NCBI RefSeq assembly: GCF_038066715.1
Contig: NZ_JBBUKT010000015.1
Location: 102,340-166,339, forward strand
Direction of reading: 5' to 3'
Origin: Luteolibacter sp. Y139
GTDB lineage: Bacteria > Verrucomicrobiota > Verrucomicrobiia > Verrucomicrobiales > Akkermansiaceae
Length of the DNA stretch: 64,000 bases
In this document: in pieces, positions 1 to 8,099 of the stretch
Layout of the letters: each line of letters opens with the position of its first letter
How positions within the stretch are numbered: position 1 is the stretch's first letter
The notes under the pieces: model-generated
The model's database searches: none
What the model was told of the DNA's origin: nothing
Seen by the model: the letters and a program-made list of their open reading frames with translations, nothing else
Made by a program: the position numbers and the translations under genes

Positions 1-92
1 GTTTCGCCGCTCGGGCCCATCGGGTCCATTTGCTTGAGGCCGCCGTAGCGGGAGCCCATGCCGGCGGCGAGAACGAGGAGAGTTGGTTTCAT
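1..92 (-). CDS. Nucleotidyltransferase family protein, N-terminal fragment
   Basis: The first 30 codons of a minus-strand gene lie here; the rest is beyond the left edge. The ATG is at 92-90. The peptide opens with a hydrophobic strand and then the glycine-rich signature LAAGMGSRYGG with a following lysine, the nucleotide-binding loop of NDP-sugar nucleotidyltransferases (GlmU/RmlA-like GT-A fold). Substrate and length cannot be judged from this fragment. It sits 103 nt downstream of the amidotransferase gene on the same strand and could be cotranscribed with it, although a 36-bp repeat lies between them. Confidence 0.75.
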   Translation of the reverse strand, partial: MKPTLLVLAAGMGSRYGGLKQMDPMGPSGE

Positions 93-148
93 CAGGTCAG
101 GTCGGGAAAAGTTCGGCGGGGTTATGAGGGGCGACCTCGTTTCCGGCA

Positions 149-184
149 ATGCGGAATGGCGCATGCAGGCGCGGGAAAGGCGAA
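149..184. repeat. 36-bp direct repeat, copy 1
   Basis: An exact 36-bp match to positions 976-1011 in the same orientation, with core GGAATGGCGCATGCAGGCGC. It ends 56 nt upstream of the nucleotidyltransferase start on the minus strand, between that gene and the amidotransferase stop codon. Both copies therefore lie shortly upstream of minus-strand start codons, which suggests a duplicated regulatory segment or a short dispersed repeat. Confidence 0.85.
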
Positions 185-194
185 AGCGGACGGA

Positions 195-938
195 TCAAGC
201 CCGCCGGTTTCTCTGGGCGTGGCAGGCTTCGGCAAAAGCCTCGAAAATGCGCCGGGAGACCGGATTCGTGGCTGCCTGACATTCGGGATGCCATTGCATG
301 CCGAGATTGAACGCGGGAGCGTCCGGAAGCGTGGCTGCCTCGATCACGCCATCCGGAGAGAGGGCTTCGACTCGTAGGCCCTCAGCTAGCCGATTGACGC
401 CTTGGCCGTGGGCGGAGTTCACCGTGATCCGGGGCTGGCCGAGGATGGAGTCGAGCAGGCCGCCGGGGACGATGTCTACCTCGTGGGCCAAGCCATATCT
501 CACAGCGAGATCGTCGGAGTCGGGTTCGCGGTGATCGTTGAAGCCGGGGACGGCATGGATGGCCTGATGGAGGCTGCCGCCGAGGGCGACGTTGATTTCC
601 TGAAAGCCGCGGCAGATGCCCATGAGCGGAATGCCGCGCTCCACGGCTCGACGGATCAGGGGCAGCGTCCAGGAATCGCGCTCGGGATCGAGGGGAAGGG
701 TGGGATCGAGCACGTCTTCGCCGAAATGCGATGGATGCACGTTTGCCGGTGCGCCGGTGAGGAGGATGCCATCGGCGAGATCGAGCAGGTCATCGGGCTC
801 GCCTCCCGGGGTGATCATGGGCAAGCAGCCCGCCAGACGGACTGCGTCGATGTATTCGCATCGAGCAGCCAGAAACGGACGGGTGCCGAGCATTTCATGG
901 GAGGCCGAAACGAGCACCAAGGGTAGGGAAGAGGGCAT
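195..938 (-). CDS. Gamma-glutamyl-gamma-aminobutyrate hydrolase family protein (class I glutamine amidotransferase-like)
   Basis: This 247-residue protein belongs to the PuuD/peptidase C26 family, which hydrolyses gamma-glutamyl amides such as gamma-glutamyl-GABA in the cytoplasm. The class I amidotransferase triad is visible: nucleophile Cys109 in GICRG, and His217 and Glu219 in QWHPE. The N-terminal part with SHEMLGTRPF and the GGEPDDLL region also fits the family, and the length is normal (about 250). The frame is open further upstream, but that extension is unlike any family member and crosses the second 36-bp repeat, so I chose the ATG at 938. No puu pathway genes are nearby, so the natural substrate is uncertain. 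Confidence 0.88.
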   Translation of the reverse strand: MPSSLPLVLVSASHEMLGTRPFLAARCEYIDAVRLAGCLPMITPGGEPDDLLDLADGILLTGAPANVHPSHFGEDVLDPTLPLDPERDSWTLPLIRRAVERGIPLMGICRGFQEINVALGGSLHQAIHAVPGFNDHREPDSDDLAVRYGLAHEVDIVPGGLLDSILGQPRITVNSAHGQGVNRLAEGLRVEALSPDGVIEAATLPDAPAFNLGMQWHPECQAATNPVSRRIFEAFAEACHAQRNRRA

Positions 939-975
939 GGCCCGGGTAGGGTTAAGCGGAGGCCTTTGCCGGGCT

Positions 976-1011
976 ATGCGGAATGGCGCATGCAGGCGCG
1001 GGAAAGGCGAA
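976..1011. repeat. 36-bp direct repeat, copy 2
   Basis: Exact copy of positions 149-184. It lies 37 nt upstream of the amidotransferase start (minus strand) and 69 nt upstream of the divergent SHD1-thioredoxin gene. The two copies bracket the amidotransferase gene. Confidence 0.85.
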
Positions 1012-1080
1012 GGCGAGGAACCCGCTCGACTCCAGTCCTCTTCGGATGTTAATGGGGCAGAGGTCAAACCGCTCCTGATC

Positions 1081-1737
1081 ATGAAAAAGTCCATTTTCTG
1101 TGTCCTTCTCGCAGGCTCCTTCCTGATCAACCCTCTCCATGCGGAGTATCGCAAGTGGGTGAACGCCGAGGGTGCAGCCATCGATGGCGAGCTGGTGAAA
1201 GTCGAAGGTGACCAAGTCACCATCCGGCTGCGAAACGGAAAGACGAGCACCTTTGCCCAATCGAAACTTTCGACCGCGGATCAAGAGTTCCTCAAATCCC
1301 AAGCGAGCAAGCCAGAAGCCAAGGGAACGAAAGATGCGCCGGTCGTGGCCGCAGACCGCAAGGCGAAGTGGCTGACCAAAATGGACAAGGCCCAGGAGCA
1401 ATCCAAAGAGACCGGCCTGCCGATTCTGGTGCTCTTCACCGGCACCAGCTGGTGTCCTTACTGCATCAAACTGGAGAAGGAGGTGTTTTCCGAATCGGCT
1501 TTCAAATCGTTTGCCGACCAGAATCTTGTGTTGCTGATGCTCGACTTCGGCCCTGGCGGAACCCCAGGCAACAAGAAGGATGAGAAGCTGCAGAAGGAAT
1601 ACGGTGTGACAGGATTCCCAACCTACTTCCTCACCGACTCCACGGGCAAGCAGCTGGCGAAGGGTGGCTATCATGAGGGGATCAATCCCGAGGTGTTTGC
1701 CAAGTGGGCCCAAGATGCCTCGCCGAAGAAAAAGTAA
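1081..1737 (+). CDS. Secreted SHD1-thioredoxin fold protein
   Basis: This 218-residue protein starts with a signal peptide (residues 1-21, KK followed by a hydrophobic stretch ending LHA). Next is an SHD1-like domain at about 22-72 (YRKWVNAEGAAIDGELVKV), a module common in secreted Planctomycetes-Verrucomicrobia proteins. A lysine/alanine linker leads to a thioredoxin domain from about 93, with the redox motif WCPYC (Cys125, Cys128) and a cis-proline loop GFPTYF. It is predicted to work as a thiol-disulfide reductase or isomerase in the periplasm. The ATG at 1081 was chosen because it creates the signal peptide. It converges with the alkyltransferase-like gene, with only 9 nt between the stops. 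Confidence 0.88.
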   Translation: MKKSIFCVLLAGSFLINPLHAEYRKWVNAEGAAIDGELVKVEGDQVTIRLRNGKTSTFAQSKLSTADQEFLKSQASKPEAKGTKDAPVVAADRKAKWLTKMDKAQEQSKETGLPILVLFTGTSWCPYCIKLEKEVFSESAFKSFADQNLVLLMLDFGPGGTPGNKKDEKLQKEYGVTGFPTYFLTDSTGKQLAKGGYHEGINPEVFAKWAQDASPKKK

Positions 1738-1746
1738 GCTGCTCCT

Positions 1747-2109
1747 TTATTCGCGGTCCCAGCGGATATCCCGCCGGACGCCCACGACGTGGAAATGATC
1801 GTCGGAGTCCATGATGTAGCCCTTTTCGTTCACTTTCATGCCCTCGGCTTTGAGGAGCTTTTTCTGTTTGGCCGCCAATTTCGGGTCCATGGACTGGCTG
1901 ATGCGGCCTTCGGCGGCGACTACGCGGTGCCAAGGCAGGTCTTGCGCTTCTTCCCGGGTGAGCCCGCTTAGGGTCTGGGCGACATGGCGCGGGTTGCAGT
2001 TCATGTGGACCGCGATCGACCCGTAGGTGGTGAATCGGCCCTCCGGGATCAGGGCGACCAGCCGGATCACTTCGGCACGGATGCGGGCGAAGGTGGTGGA
2101 TTTCGGCAT
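1747..2109 (-). CDS. Alkyltransferase-like (ATL) DNA-binding protein
   Basis: This 120-residue protein has the fold of the MGMT C-terminal domain. The active-site motif PCHRVV of true O6-alkylguanine transferases reads PWHRVV here, with Trp60 replacing the acceptor cysteine. This is the hallmark of ATL proteins, which bind and flip O6-alkylguanine without repairing it and pass the lesion to nucleotide excision repair. The helix-turn-helix region IPEGRFTTYGSIA and the arginine-finger segment NPRHVAQTL are present. It is divergent from the E1 alpha gene. A C-terminal extension (NEKGYIMDSDDHFHVVGVRR) continues past the usual domain. Confidence 0.9.
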   Translation of the reverse strand: MPKSTTFARIRAEVIRLVALIPEGRFTTYGSIAVHMNCNPRHVAQTLSGLTREEAQDLPWHRVVAAEGRISQSMDPKLAAKQKKLLKAEGMKVNEKGYIMDSDDHFHVVGVRRDIRWDRE

Positions 2110-2121
2110 GGATTGCTTTTT

Positions 2122-2142
2122 GCCGGGCGAGTCCTGCCCGGC
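2122..2142. other. Perfect 7-bp hairpin in the divergent ATL/E1 alpha promoter region
   Basis: GCCGGGC and GCCCGGC are separated by 7 nt. The T-run lies on the wrong side for a terminator of either gene, so this is more likely a leader hairpin or protein site. Confidence 0.4.
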
Positions 2143-2191
2143 GAGTCGAAAGCGGTTGCGGCCCTTCGCCGTGGTTGTTTAGCCTTCGTCC

Positions 2192-3214
2192 GTGCCGGAG
2201 ACCGAGGAAGCCCAAAGGACCGCCGTGGATTTGGATCGCGACTATGTTCGCGAGGTCTTCCGGGCGATGCTCCGGGCGCGACTCCTTGAGAACAAGCTAT
2301 CCAGCCTCTACAAGGCGGGCAAAATCGTCGGCGGTGTCTACCTCGGCAAAGGCCAGGAGGCGGTCAGCGCCTCGCTCGGCGCTTCGCTGATCAAGGGCCG
2401 CGACATCTTCGCCGCGCTGATCCGGGACCAGGCCGGGCGGACGGCTTTTGGAGAGCCGCTAATCGATTGCACGCGGACTTATTTGGGTTCGGTGCTGGGG
2501 CCGATGAAGGGCCGGGACGGCAATATTCACCGCGGCCGTCCGCTGGACGGCATGCCGGCGATGATTTCCCACCTCGGCGCGGCGGTGTCGGTGGTCGGCG
2601 GGATGCTGATCGCCCGGCGCTTGAAAGGGGAGCTGGCAGGCGTGGTCGGCGCTACCTGCGTGGGCGATGGCGCAACTTCCACGGGTGCTTTTCATGAAGG
2701 GCTGAACATGGCCGCGGTCGAGCAACTGCCGATGGTGGTGATCGTCGGCAACAACCAGTTCGCCTATTCGACGCCGACGGACCGGCAGTTTGCCTGTGAG
2801 GATCTGCTAGACCGGGCGAAGGGCTATGGGGTCGGCGGGCATTCGGTGGATGGCACCGACTTGCTGGCCTGCACGAAGGTGATCGGAAATGCAGTGAAGC
2901 TGGCTCGTGAAGGCAATGGTCCTCAGATGGTGGTGGCTCGTTTGCTACGCCTGAGTGGCCACGGCGAGCACGATGACGGCAGTTATGTGCCGCCGGTGCT
3001 GAAGGATAGCCAACTCGGTCGCGATTGCATCGAGACCGGCGTGGTCCAGCTGATCGAGAGCGGCATCGCCACGGTGGAAGAGATTGAGCGCTGGAAGCGG
3101 GAGTTCACCGATGAGGTGCAGGCCGCGGTCGCGCAGGCCCAGCAGGAGCCGACACCGGATCCGTGGGATGAAAATTGGAATGCGTGCTCCACGCCAACGG
3201 GAAGGGGACTTTGA
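2192..3214 (+). CDS. 2-oxoacid dehydrogenase E1 component, alpha subunit
   Basis: This 340-residue subunit carries the thiamine diphosphate motif running from GDG (158-160) to NN (187-188), with the intervening ATSTGAFHEGLNMAAV typical of pyruvate/branched-chain/acetoin E1 alpha subunits. HRGRPLDGMPAM near 113-124 is in the usual substrate region. With E1 beta it decarboxylates a 2-oxoacid and acylates the E2 lipoyl group. The start is a GTG at 2192; a second in-frame GTG at 2225 is possible. E1 beta starts 2 nt after the stop and E2 follows, so the three genes form one operon. Whether the substrate is pyruvate, a branched-chain oxoacid or acetoin cannot be settled from the sequence. Confidence 0.92.
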   Translation: MPETEEAQRTAVDLDRDYVREVFRAMLRARLLENKLSSLYKAGKIVGGVYLGKGQEAVSASLGASLIKGRDIFAALIRDQAGRTAFGEPLIDCTRTYLGSVLGPMKGRDGNIHRGRPLDGMPAMISHLGAAVSVVGGMLIARRLKGELAGVVGATCVGDGATSTGAFHEGLNMAAVEQLPMVVIVGNNQFAYSTPTDRQFACEDLLDRAKGYGVGGHSVDGTDLLACTKVIGNAVKLAREGNGPQMVVARLLRLSGHGEHDDGSYVPPVLKDSQLGRDCIETGVVQLIESGIATVEEIERWKREFTDEVQAAVAQAQQEPTPDPWDENWNACSTPTGRGL

Positions 3215-3216
3215 CG

Positions 3217-4185
3217 ATGAGCGTGACGTACGTCGATGCGATCCGTGAGGCGCAGGAAAAGCTGCTGCGTGAAGATCCGCGGGTCTTCCTCTACGGACAG
3301 GATATTTCGAAATTCGGTGGTGCCTTCAAGGCGACCAAGGGGCTCGCGGAGGAATTTCCGGGGCGCGTGCTTGATTCGCCGATCAGTGAGGACGCGATGA
3401 TCGGCATGGCCGTGGGTGCTGCGATCGAGGGCATGCGGCCGATCATCGAGATGCAGTTCGCGGATTTCTCGTCGATCGCCTTCAACCAGATCGTCAATCA
3501 GGCCGCGACGCACTTTTATCGCACGGGCGTGCCGGTGCCTCTAACCGTGCGCCTGCCTTCCGGGGGGACTCCCGGTTCCGGGCCATTCCATAGCCAGAGC
3601 ATGGAGGCGCTGTATGCGCACTATCCCGGTCTGATCGTGGTGACTCCGGCGACGGTGTCGGATGCGTATCACATGCTGTTAGAATCGGTCGCGCTGGATG
3701 ACCCGGTCGTCTACTGCGAGCACAAGTTCCTCTACCGCTGGCTGAAAGCGCCGCGCATCAATGGCGATCAATTGCCGATCGGCAAGGCCCGCATCACCCG
3801 TCCTGGCAAGCACGCGACGGTGGTGGCCTACAGCGCGATGGTGCACGAAGCCGTGCGCGCCGCGGACCGCTTGAAGGAGCAGGGTGGATGGGAAATCGAA
3901 GTCGTCGACCTTCGCTCGGTGAAGCCACTCGATATTGATACAGTGCTCGCCAGCGTTGCCCGCACCGGTCGCTTGCTGGCACTGGGTGAAGCCTTCCCGT
4001 GGGGTGGTGTCACTGCCGAGGTGATCTCCCGTGTCTGCACCGACGGCTTCCACTTGCTCGATGCCCCGCCGCGCCGCCTGAACTCGCGCGACACGCCGGT
4101 GCCCTATCACCCGAAACTCTGGGCCGCCCACCGTCCGACGCCCGAGACGATCTGCATCGCCCTGCGCGAGCTGCTTTCCTTCTAA
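3217..4185 (+). CDS. 2-oxoacid dehydrogenase E1 component, beta subunit
   Basis: The 322-residue beta subunit has the N-terminal pyrimidine-binding domain (YVDAIREAQEKLLREDPRVF; SPISEDAMIGMAVGAAIEGMRP) and a C-terminal transketolase domain (GKHATVVAYSAMVHEA; EVVDLRSVKPLDIDTV). The length is typical. The ATG at 3217 follows a purine-rich AAGGGGAC sequence within the end of E1 alpha, and the E1 alpha stop is only 2 nt upstream, which suggests translational coupling. It forms an alpha2beta2 heterotetramer with the upstream product. Confidence 0.93.
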   Translation: MSVTYVDAIREAQEKLLREDPRVFLYGQDISKFGGAFKATKGLAEEFPGRVLDSPISEDAMIGMAVGAAIEGMRPIIEMQFADFSSIAFNQIVNQAATHFYRTGVPVPLTVRLPSGGTPGSGPFHSQSMEALYAHYPGLIVVTPATVSDAYHMLLESVALDDPVVYCEHKFLYRWLKAPRINGDQLPIGKARITRPGKHATVVAYSAMVHEAVRAADRLKEQGGWEIEVVDLRSVKPLDIDTVLASVARTGRLLALGEAFPWGGVTAEVISRVCTDGFHLLDAPPRRLNSRDTPVPYHPKLWAAHRPTPETICIALRELLSF

Positions 4186-4191
4186 CAAGTC

Positions 4192-5424
4192 ATGCCCACC
4201 GTTCCCATCCTCATGCCGCAGCTCGGTGAATCGATCGCCGAGGCGACTGTCGTTCGCATCGGCATCGCGCCCGGCGACACGGTGCAGACGGACCAGGAGG
4301 TCATCGAGGTGGAGACGAGCAAGGCGACGATGGGTGTCACCACACTGTGTCGCGGCACGGTGAAGGAGATCATGGCCAAAGAAGGGGTGACCTATTCGGT
4401 CGGCACGCTGCTAGGCCTGCTCGATGTCACCGAAGAGGAAATCACGCGCACGGGTGTGGAGAGCATCGAAGCGGCCGCCGATCGCCGCGAGGCTGAAGAA
4501 GCCTCGCCGGTGCAGCAGGAGAAAAACCTGCACTTCGCTCTCGGCGATGATTCCTACGAGGAAACGCCTGGGGTGGTGCCGAGCGTGAAGGGTCTTCCGG
4601 TGCCGACCGGCACCATGGGAGCCCATTACATTTCCCCGCGCATGCGCGCCCGGATGGATGACATGGGGCTGCGCGAAGCGGACATTTCCGCGATCGTCGG
4701 TACCGGCACTGGCGGTCGCGTGACGGTGGAGGACTTGGAAAAGTTCCTCAACTACATCGACACTTGGCCGAGCAGCAATGCCTCGCCGATGCGAATGGCG
4801 GTGGCCGATGCGATGCGCCGGAGCTGGACGCGTCCGCTGGCAACCGTGGGTCTGCCGGTGAAGCTTGATCGTGTCCTGGAGCATCGCCGCAACCAGGATC
4901 CAAAGCCTGGTCTGACTCTCTACGTGCTGCGGGCCTTCGCCCTGGCGCTAGTGGAGGAGCCTGCGACCGCTGGTTTCCTGATCGGGCAAAAGGTCGTGCA
5001 CCCGCGTGCCTTTGACATCGGAGTGGCGGTGCAGGTGGATGACGGGGTCGTGGTGCCGGTATTGCGCAAGGTCGATCAGAAGTCGCTTTCCGATCTCACG
5101 AAGGATTACGCCGAGATGGTCGAGCGTGGGCGCCGTCGCCGGCTTTCCGAAGATGATCTGCGTGGTGGGATTGCGACCGTGACGAACTTCGGGACCTTCG
5201 GGCTTACGTCGGGCACGCCGATCCCGCTGCCGAATGAAACGCTCATCCTCGGTCTCGGTGCGGGCGTGAAGAAGCCGGTGTGGAGCGATCAGGTGGAAGC
5301 CTTTATCCCCGTGACGGAGGCCGAACTCGTGGTCACCTTTGACCATCGCGTGGTCGATGGTGGTGGTGCCGGTGTGCTGCTCAGCCGCGTGGCGCAGTTG
5401 CTTCAGTCGCCGGAGAAGCTCTGA
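4192..5424 (+). CDS. Dihydrolipoamide acyltransferase, E2 component
   Basis: This 410-residue E2 has three modules in order. One lipoyl domain spans about 1-80, with lipoylated Lys44 in ETSKAT. A peripheral subunit-binding domain lies at about 138-175 (ISPRMRARMDDMGLREADIS, then GTGTGGRVTVEDLEKFL). A CoA acyltransferase domain spans about 190-410, with the catalytic motif DHRVVDGG near residues 384-391. Only one lipoyl domain is present. No E3 (lipoamide dehydrogenase) or lipoate ligase gene follows, so E3 must be supplied from elsewhere. It begins 6 nt after E1 beta. Confidence 0.93.
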   Translation: MPTVPILMPQLGESIAEATVVRIGIAPGDTVQTDQEVIEVETSKATMGVTTLCRGTVKEIMAKEGVTYSVGTLLGLLDVTEEEITRTGVESIEAAADRREAEEASPVQQEKNLHFALGDDSYEETPGVVPSVKGLPVPTGTMGAHYISPRMRARMDDMGLREADISAIVGTGTGGRVTVEDLEKFLNYIDTWPSSNASPMRMAVADAMRRSWTRPLATVGLPVKLDRVLEHRRNQDPKPGLTLYVLRAFALALVEEPATAGFLIGQKVVHPRAFDIGVAVQVDDGVVVPVLRKVDQKSLSDLTKDYAEMVERGRRRRLSEDDLRGGIATVTNFGTFGLTSGTPIPLPNETLILGLGAGVKKPVWSDQVEAFIPVTEAELVVTFDHRVVDGGGAGVLLSRVAQLLQSPEKL

Positions 5425-5440
5425 TCCGGGTTTCACCCTG

Positions 5441-5815
5441 ATGGAGTTCATCCGGTTCCAGTCCCCGGCGATCAGCCCTTACACAGGTGAGCCCTACGGC
5501 ATCTTCGTGGCGGTCTGGCATTTGGTGCGGGATGGTCACACCAGCGAACAGGAAACACGTGACTACTGGGAACATCGTAGCTGGTTCGAAGCGAATCTTC
5601 CGGTGCCGCCTTATCATGCGGAGGGAAACCCGGATCGCGCGGTGACTTGGTTCAAGGAAGCGGCGCTGACCGCGGGAATGAGGGAGCGGCTGGAGTTTTA
5701 TTTTCGACTCGCGAGGAAGTACGGGCTGGAGATTTCGATGGCTCGATCCGCGAATCCTGGAGTGGTTCTCTACGAGGACGAGTTCCAGATCGCGGTGGCC
5801 GGCCGTGGGGAGTAA
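5441..5815 (+). CDS. Conserved hypothetical protein at the end of the E1-E2 operon
   Basis: A 124-residue soluble protein rich in aromatic and charged residues (SPYTGEPYGIFVAVWHLVRD; DYWEHRSWFEANLPVPPYH). It has no signal peptide or membrane segment. I recognise no enzymatic motif. It begins 16 nt after the E2 stop and ends just before a strong terminator, so it is probably cotranscribed with the dehydrogenase genes. The frame runs further upstream into E2, but the ATG at 5441 avoids a long overlap. Confidence 0.65.
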   Translation: MEFIRFQSPAISPYTGEPYGIFVAVWHLVRDGHTSEQETRDYWEHRSWFEANLPVPPYHAEGNPDRAVTWFKEAALTAGMRERLEFYFRLARKYGLEISMARSANPGVVLYEDEFQIAVAGRGE

Positions 5816-5835
5816 GCGCCGACGGAGGGAAAAGA

Positions 5836-5862
5836 GAACGGCCCGCGAGCTGCGGGCCGTTC
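5836..5862. terminator. Bidirectional intrinsic terminator between convergent genes
   Basis: An 11-bp perfect stem (GAACGGCCCGC and its complement) with a 5-nt loop lies between the operon end at 5815 and the barrel gene stop at 5894. A weak A/T tract flanks it on the left. Confidence 0.75.
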
Positions 5863-5893
5863 GAATACCGTTAGATGCGCTGGAAAGCGTGAA

Positions 5894-6775
5894 TTACTGG
5901 CGGCGGGTCACCGGCTTGAAGTGGCTTTCGCCACTGCCGAAGTCCCAGCCGAGGACCAGCCAGCCCTCGACGTCCGGGGAGTCGTGGGTGAGACCGGCGA
6001 GGGCCACGACATCGACGTGGGTGCACTCGGTCGGACGCCACTGGATGCTGGGCCCGATGTTGAACTTGCGCTCCGGTTTGCTGCGCGAGCCGAGGGCGGT
6101 TTCCCACTTGTAGGTCATTTCGAGGCCGACCGAGAGCTTGCTATCGATCAGCGACTTGCTGATGGCTTGGGTGAAGGCCCACTCTTCCGCCTTGCTGTCG
6201 GTGAGTTCTCTCTCCCAGACGAAGTTGGCGGCCCAGTGCCAGCCGCAGCCGAAGTCTTCGGCGAGCAGGAGCTTCGGTTCCACGACGTTGCCGCCGTTCT
6301 CGGAGTCGACCCACTTGTATTCGAAGTAGAGGGTCGGGTTGAGCGGGATCTTGCCCCAATCAGCGAAGGCCCAGCGGACCTCGGCGGCGACGTCTTCGAA
6401 GTCGCTCTCGTGATCCTCGTAGGTCCAGTCGTAGTAGAAATCGAGCTGGAAGCGGTAGGGAAGGCCGAGTTCGATTTCCTCTTGGAACTTGTGGGTCCAC
6501 TCGCTGCCGTTCTTGCGGCTGCGCCACCACTGTTCGACGCCGAATTCCCACGGATCCTGCTGGATGTAGGCGCGGGTGGTGGCGAAACGGCGGGCGCTGA
6601 GCCATTCCGGCTGGCCGTAGGCTCCGCCGGAGGTGTCGTCCTCTGCCAAGCCGGACTCGGAGGTGTAAGCCTGGCCTTGGACGGTGAGGGGTGGATTGAG
6701 GGTGGCGCGTTCTTCCGCGTGCAGTGCGAACGGCAACAGGCAGGCGGCGAGGAGGGTTTTGTGAGATAGACTCAT
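5894..6775 (-). CDS. Putative outer-membrane beta-barrel protein
   Basis: This 293-residue protein has a signal peptide (residues about 1-20, ending LHAEE) and alternating amphipathic strands rich in aromatics throughout, for example YRFQLDFYYDWTYED, NPTLYFEYKWV, HWAANFVWERELTD and SVGLEMTYKWETAL. This pattern fits a 10-12-stranded outer-membrane barrel of the transporter or phenol-degradation MetA type. The C-terminus lacks a classical final aromatic (ends TRRQ), which is unusual for a BAM substrate. There is no operon partner, and alanine dehydrogenase lies upstream on the same strand 109 nt away. A precise function is not assignable. Confidence 0.7.
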   Translation of the reverse strand: MSLSHKTLLAACLLPFALHAEERATLNPPLTVQGQAYTSESGLAEDDTSGGAYGQPEWLSARRFATTRAYIQQDPWEFGVEQWWRSRKNGSEWTHKFQEEIELGLPYRFQLDFYYDWTYEDHESDFEDVAAEVRWAFADWGKIPLNPTLYFEYKWVDSENGGNVVEPKLLLAEDFGCGWHWAANFVWERELTDSKAEEWAFTQAISKSLIDSKLSVGLEMTYKWETALGSRSKPERKFNIGPSIQWRPTECTHVDVVALAGLTHDSPDVEGWLVLGWDFGSGESHFKPVTRRQ

Positions 6776-6884
6776 GACTGGAGTGGAACGGCCGGGAGGG
6801 GATTTTCTTGGGGGAATTTTTTCAAGGGTATTCTGGCGTTAGATCGAGCCGCCAGGGTCCCCGCGAAAATACCAGCCAGCCCCC

Positions 6885-7994
6885 TCACTCCAACGCCGCG
6901 GCCGCGTCGACGACGGGGATGCCGTGGGCCTCGCCGACGGGGGGGCAGGTGAGTTTTCCGCCGCTGCAATTCACGGCGCCGAGCACTTCCTTGCGGATGC
7001 GACTGGCCCCGGCGACGCCGTGGTCGGCGAGGAGGGTAATCCAGCGCTGGGTCACGTTATTGAGCGCTTGGGTGGCGGTGCGGGCGTAGGCCCCCGGCAT
7101 GTTTGCCACGCAGTAGTGAATCACGTCCTCCTCGACGAAAGTGGGGGCTTGGTGGGTGGTCGGGCGGGTCGTCTCGGCACAGCCGCCCTGGTCGACGGCG
7201 ATGTCGACGAAGACGCTGCCGGGCTGCATCAGCTTCAGCATTTCCCGTGTGATGAGCTTCGGCGCCTTGGCTCCGGGGACGAGAACCGCGCCGATGACGA
7301 GGTCCACGCGCGGGAGGAGTTCGGCCAGATTCGCCTCGCTCGAATAGACGGTGTGGGTGCCGCTCATGGTGATGTCGAGGAAGCGCATGCGCTCGAAATC
7401 AACCTCGAGAATGGTGACGTCCGCGCCGATGCCGGTGGCGACGCGGGCGGCATTGACGCCCGCGGTGCCGCCGCCAATGACGACGACGCGGCCGGGGGCG
7501 ACTCCGGGAACGCCGCCTAACAGGGTGCCGCGGCCGCCATTGTGCTTGGCGAGGTGATAGGAGCCGACGATCGACGACATGCGGCCGGCGATTTCGCTCA
7601 TGGGTTCGAGCAAGGGCAGGCGGTGATTTACCTCAAGGGTCTCGTAGGCGAGGGCGGTGCAGCCGGTGGCGATCAATGCTTCGGTGAGCGGCTTGCTGGC
7701 GGCGAGGTGGAGGTAGGTGAAGAGCAGGTGGTGCGGCTGGAGGCGGGCGATTTCCTCGGGCTGCGGCTCCTTTACCTTCACGATCATCTCGGCGGTGGAG
7801 AAGACGGCATCGGCATCTGGCAGGATTTCCGCTCCCATGGCGCGGTAGTGATCGTCGCTGTAGCTGGAGCCTGCTCCGGCGCCAGTTTCAACGAAGACAC
7901 GATGCCCGTGCTTCACGAGGTCTGCGATCGAGCCGGGGATCATGGAGACGCGGTGTTCCTGGGCCTTGATCTCCTTCGGGATGCCGATGTTCAT
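6885..7994 (-). CDS. ald: Alanine dehydrogenase
   Basis: This 369-residue enzyme interconverts L-alanine and pyruvate plus ammonia using NAD. It starts with the canonical MNIGIPKEIKAQEHRVSM, and the catalytic pair falls at the textbook positions Lys75 (VKVKEP) and His96 (YLHLA). The Rossmann motif GGGTAG follows in the middle (VVVIGGGTAGVNAARVA). Length and the NMPGAYARTATQALNN segment match the family closely. It is monocistronic and divergent from the LDH/MDH-family gene. Pyruvate links it functionally to that enzyme and possibly to the E1-E2 operon. Confidence 0.96.
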   Translation of the reverse strand: MNIGIPKEIKAQEHRVSMIPGSIADLVKHGHRVFVETGAGAGSSYSDDHYRAMGAEILPDADAVFSTAEMIVKVKEPQPEEIARLQPHHLLFTYLHLAASKPLTEALIATGCTALAYETLEVNHRLPLLEPMSEIAGRMSSIVGSYHLAKHNGGRGTLLGGVPGVAPGRVVVIGGGTAGVNAARVATGIGADVTILEVDFERMRFLDITMSGTHTVYSSEANLAELLPRVDLVIGAVLVPGAKAPKLITREMLKLMQPGSVFVDIAVDQGGCAETTRPTTHQAPTFVEEDVIHYCVANMPGAYARTATQALNNVTQRWITLLADHGVAGASRIRKEVLGAVNCSGGKLTCPPVGEAHGIPVVDAAAALE

Positions 7995-8099
7995 GGTCCT
8001 ACACGCTAGCGGCGATCCTCGCTGTCGTCTTGACGGAAAAGGCGAGCGCTACCGGGGGATTCGGACAATGAAGCGAGAGATCTTGAATGGCGCAGGGCC

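Noticed and set aside
402..926. A 174-codon plus-strand frame opposite the amidotransferase
   Set aside because: The minus strand carries the Cys-His-Glu triad of class I amidotransferases; the plus product has no family features.
2122..2142. Hairpin near 2130 as a transcription terminator
   Set aside because: It sits between divergent genes and the T-run precedes the stem in the plus direction, so neither strand has the terminator form.
5921..6769. A 282-codon plus-strand open frame opposite the beta-barrel gene
   Set aside because: The minus strand has a signal peptide and barrel strands; the plus product is a low-complexity Glu/Gly/Val shadow.
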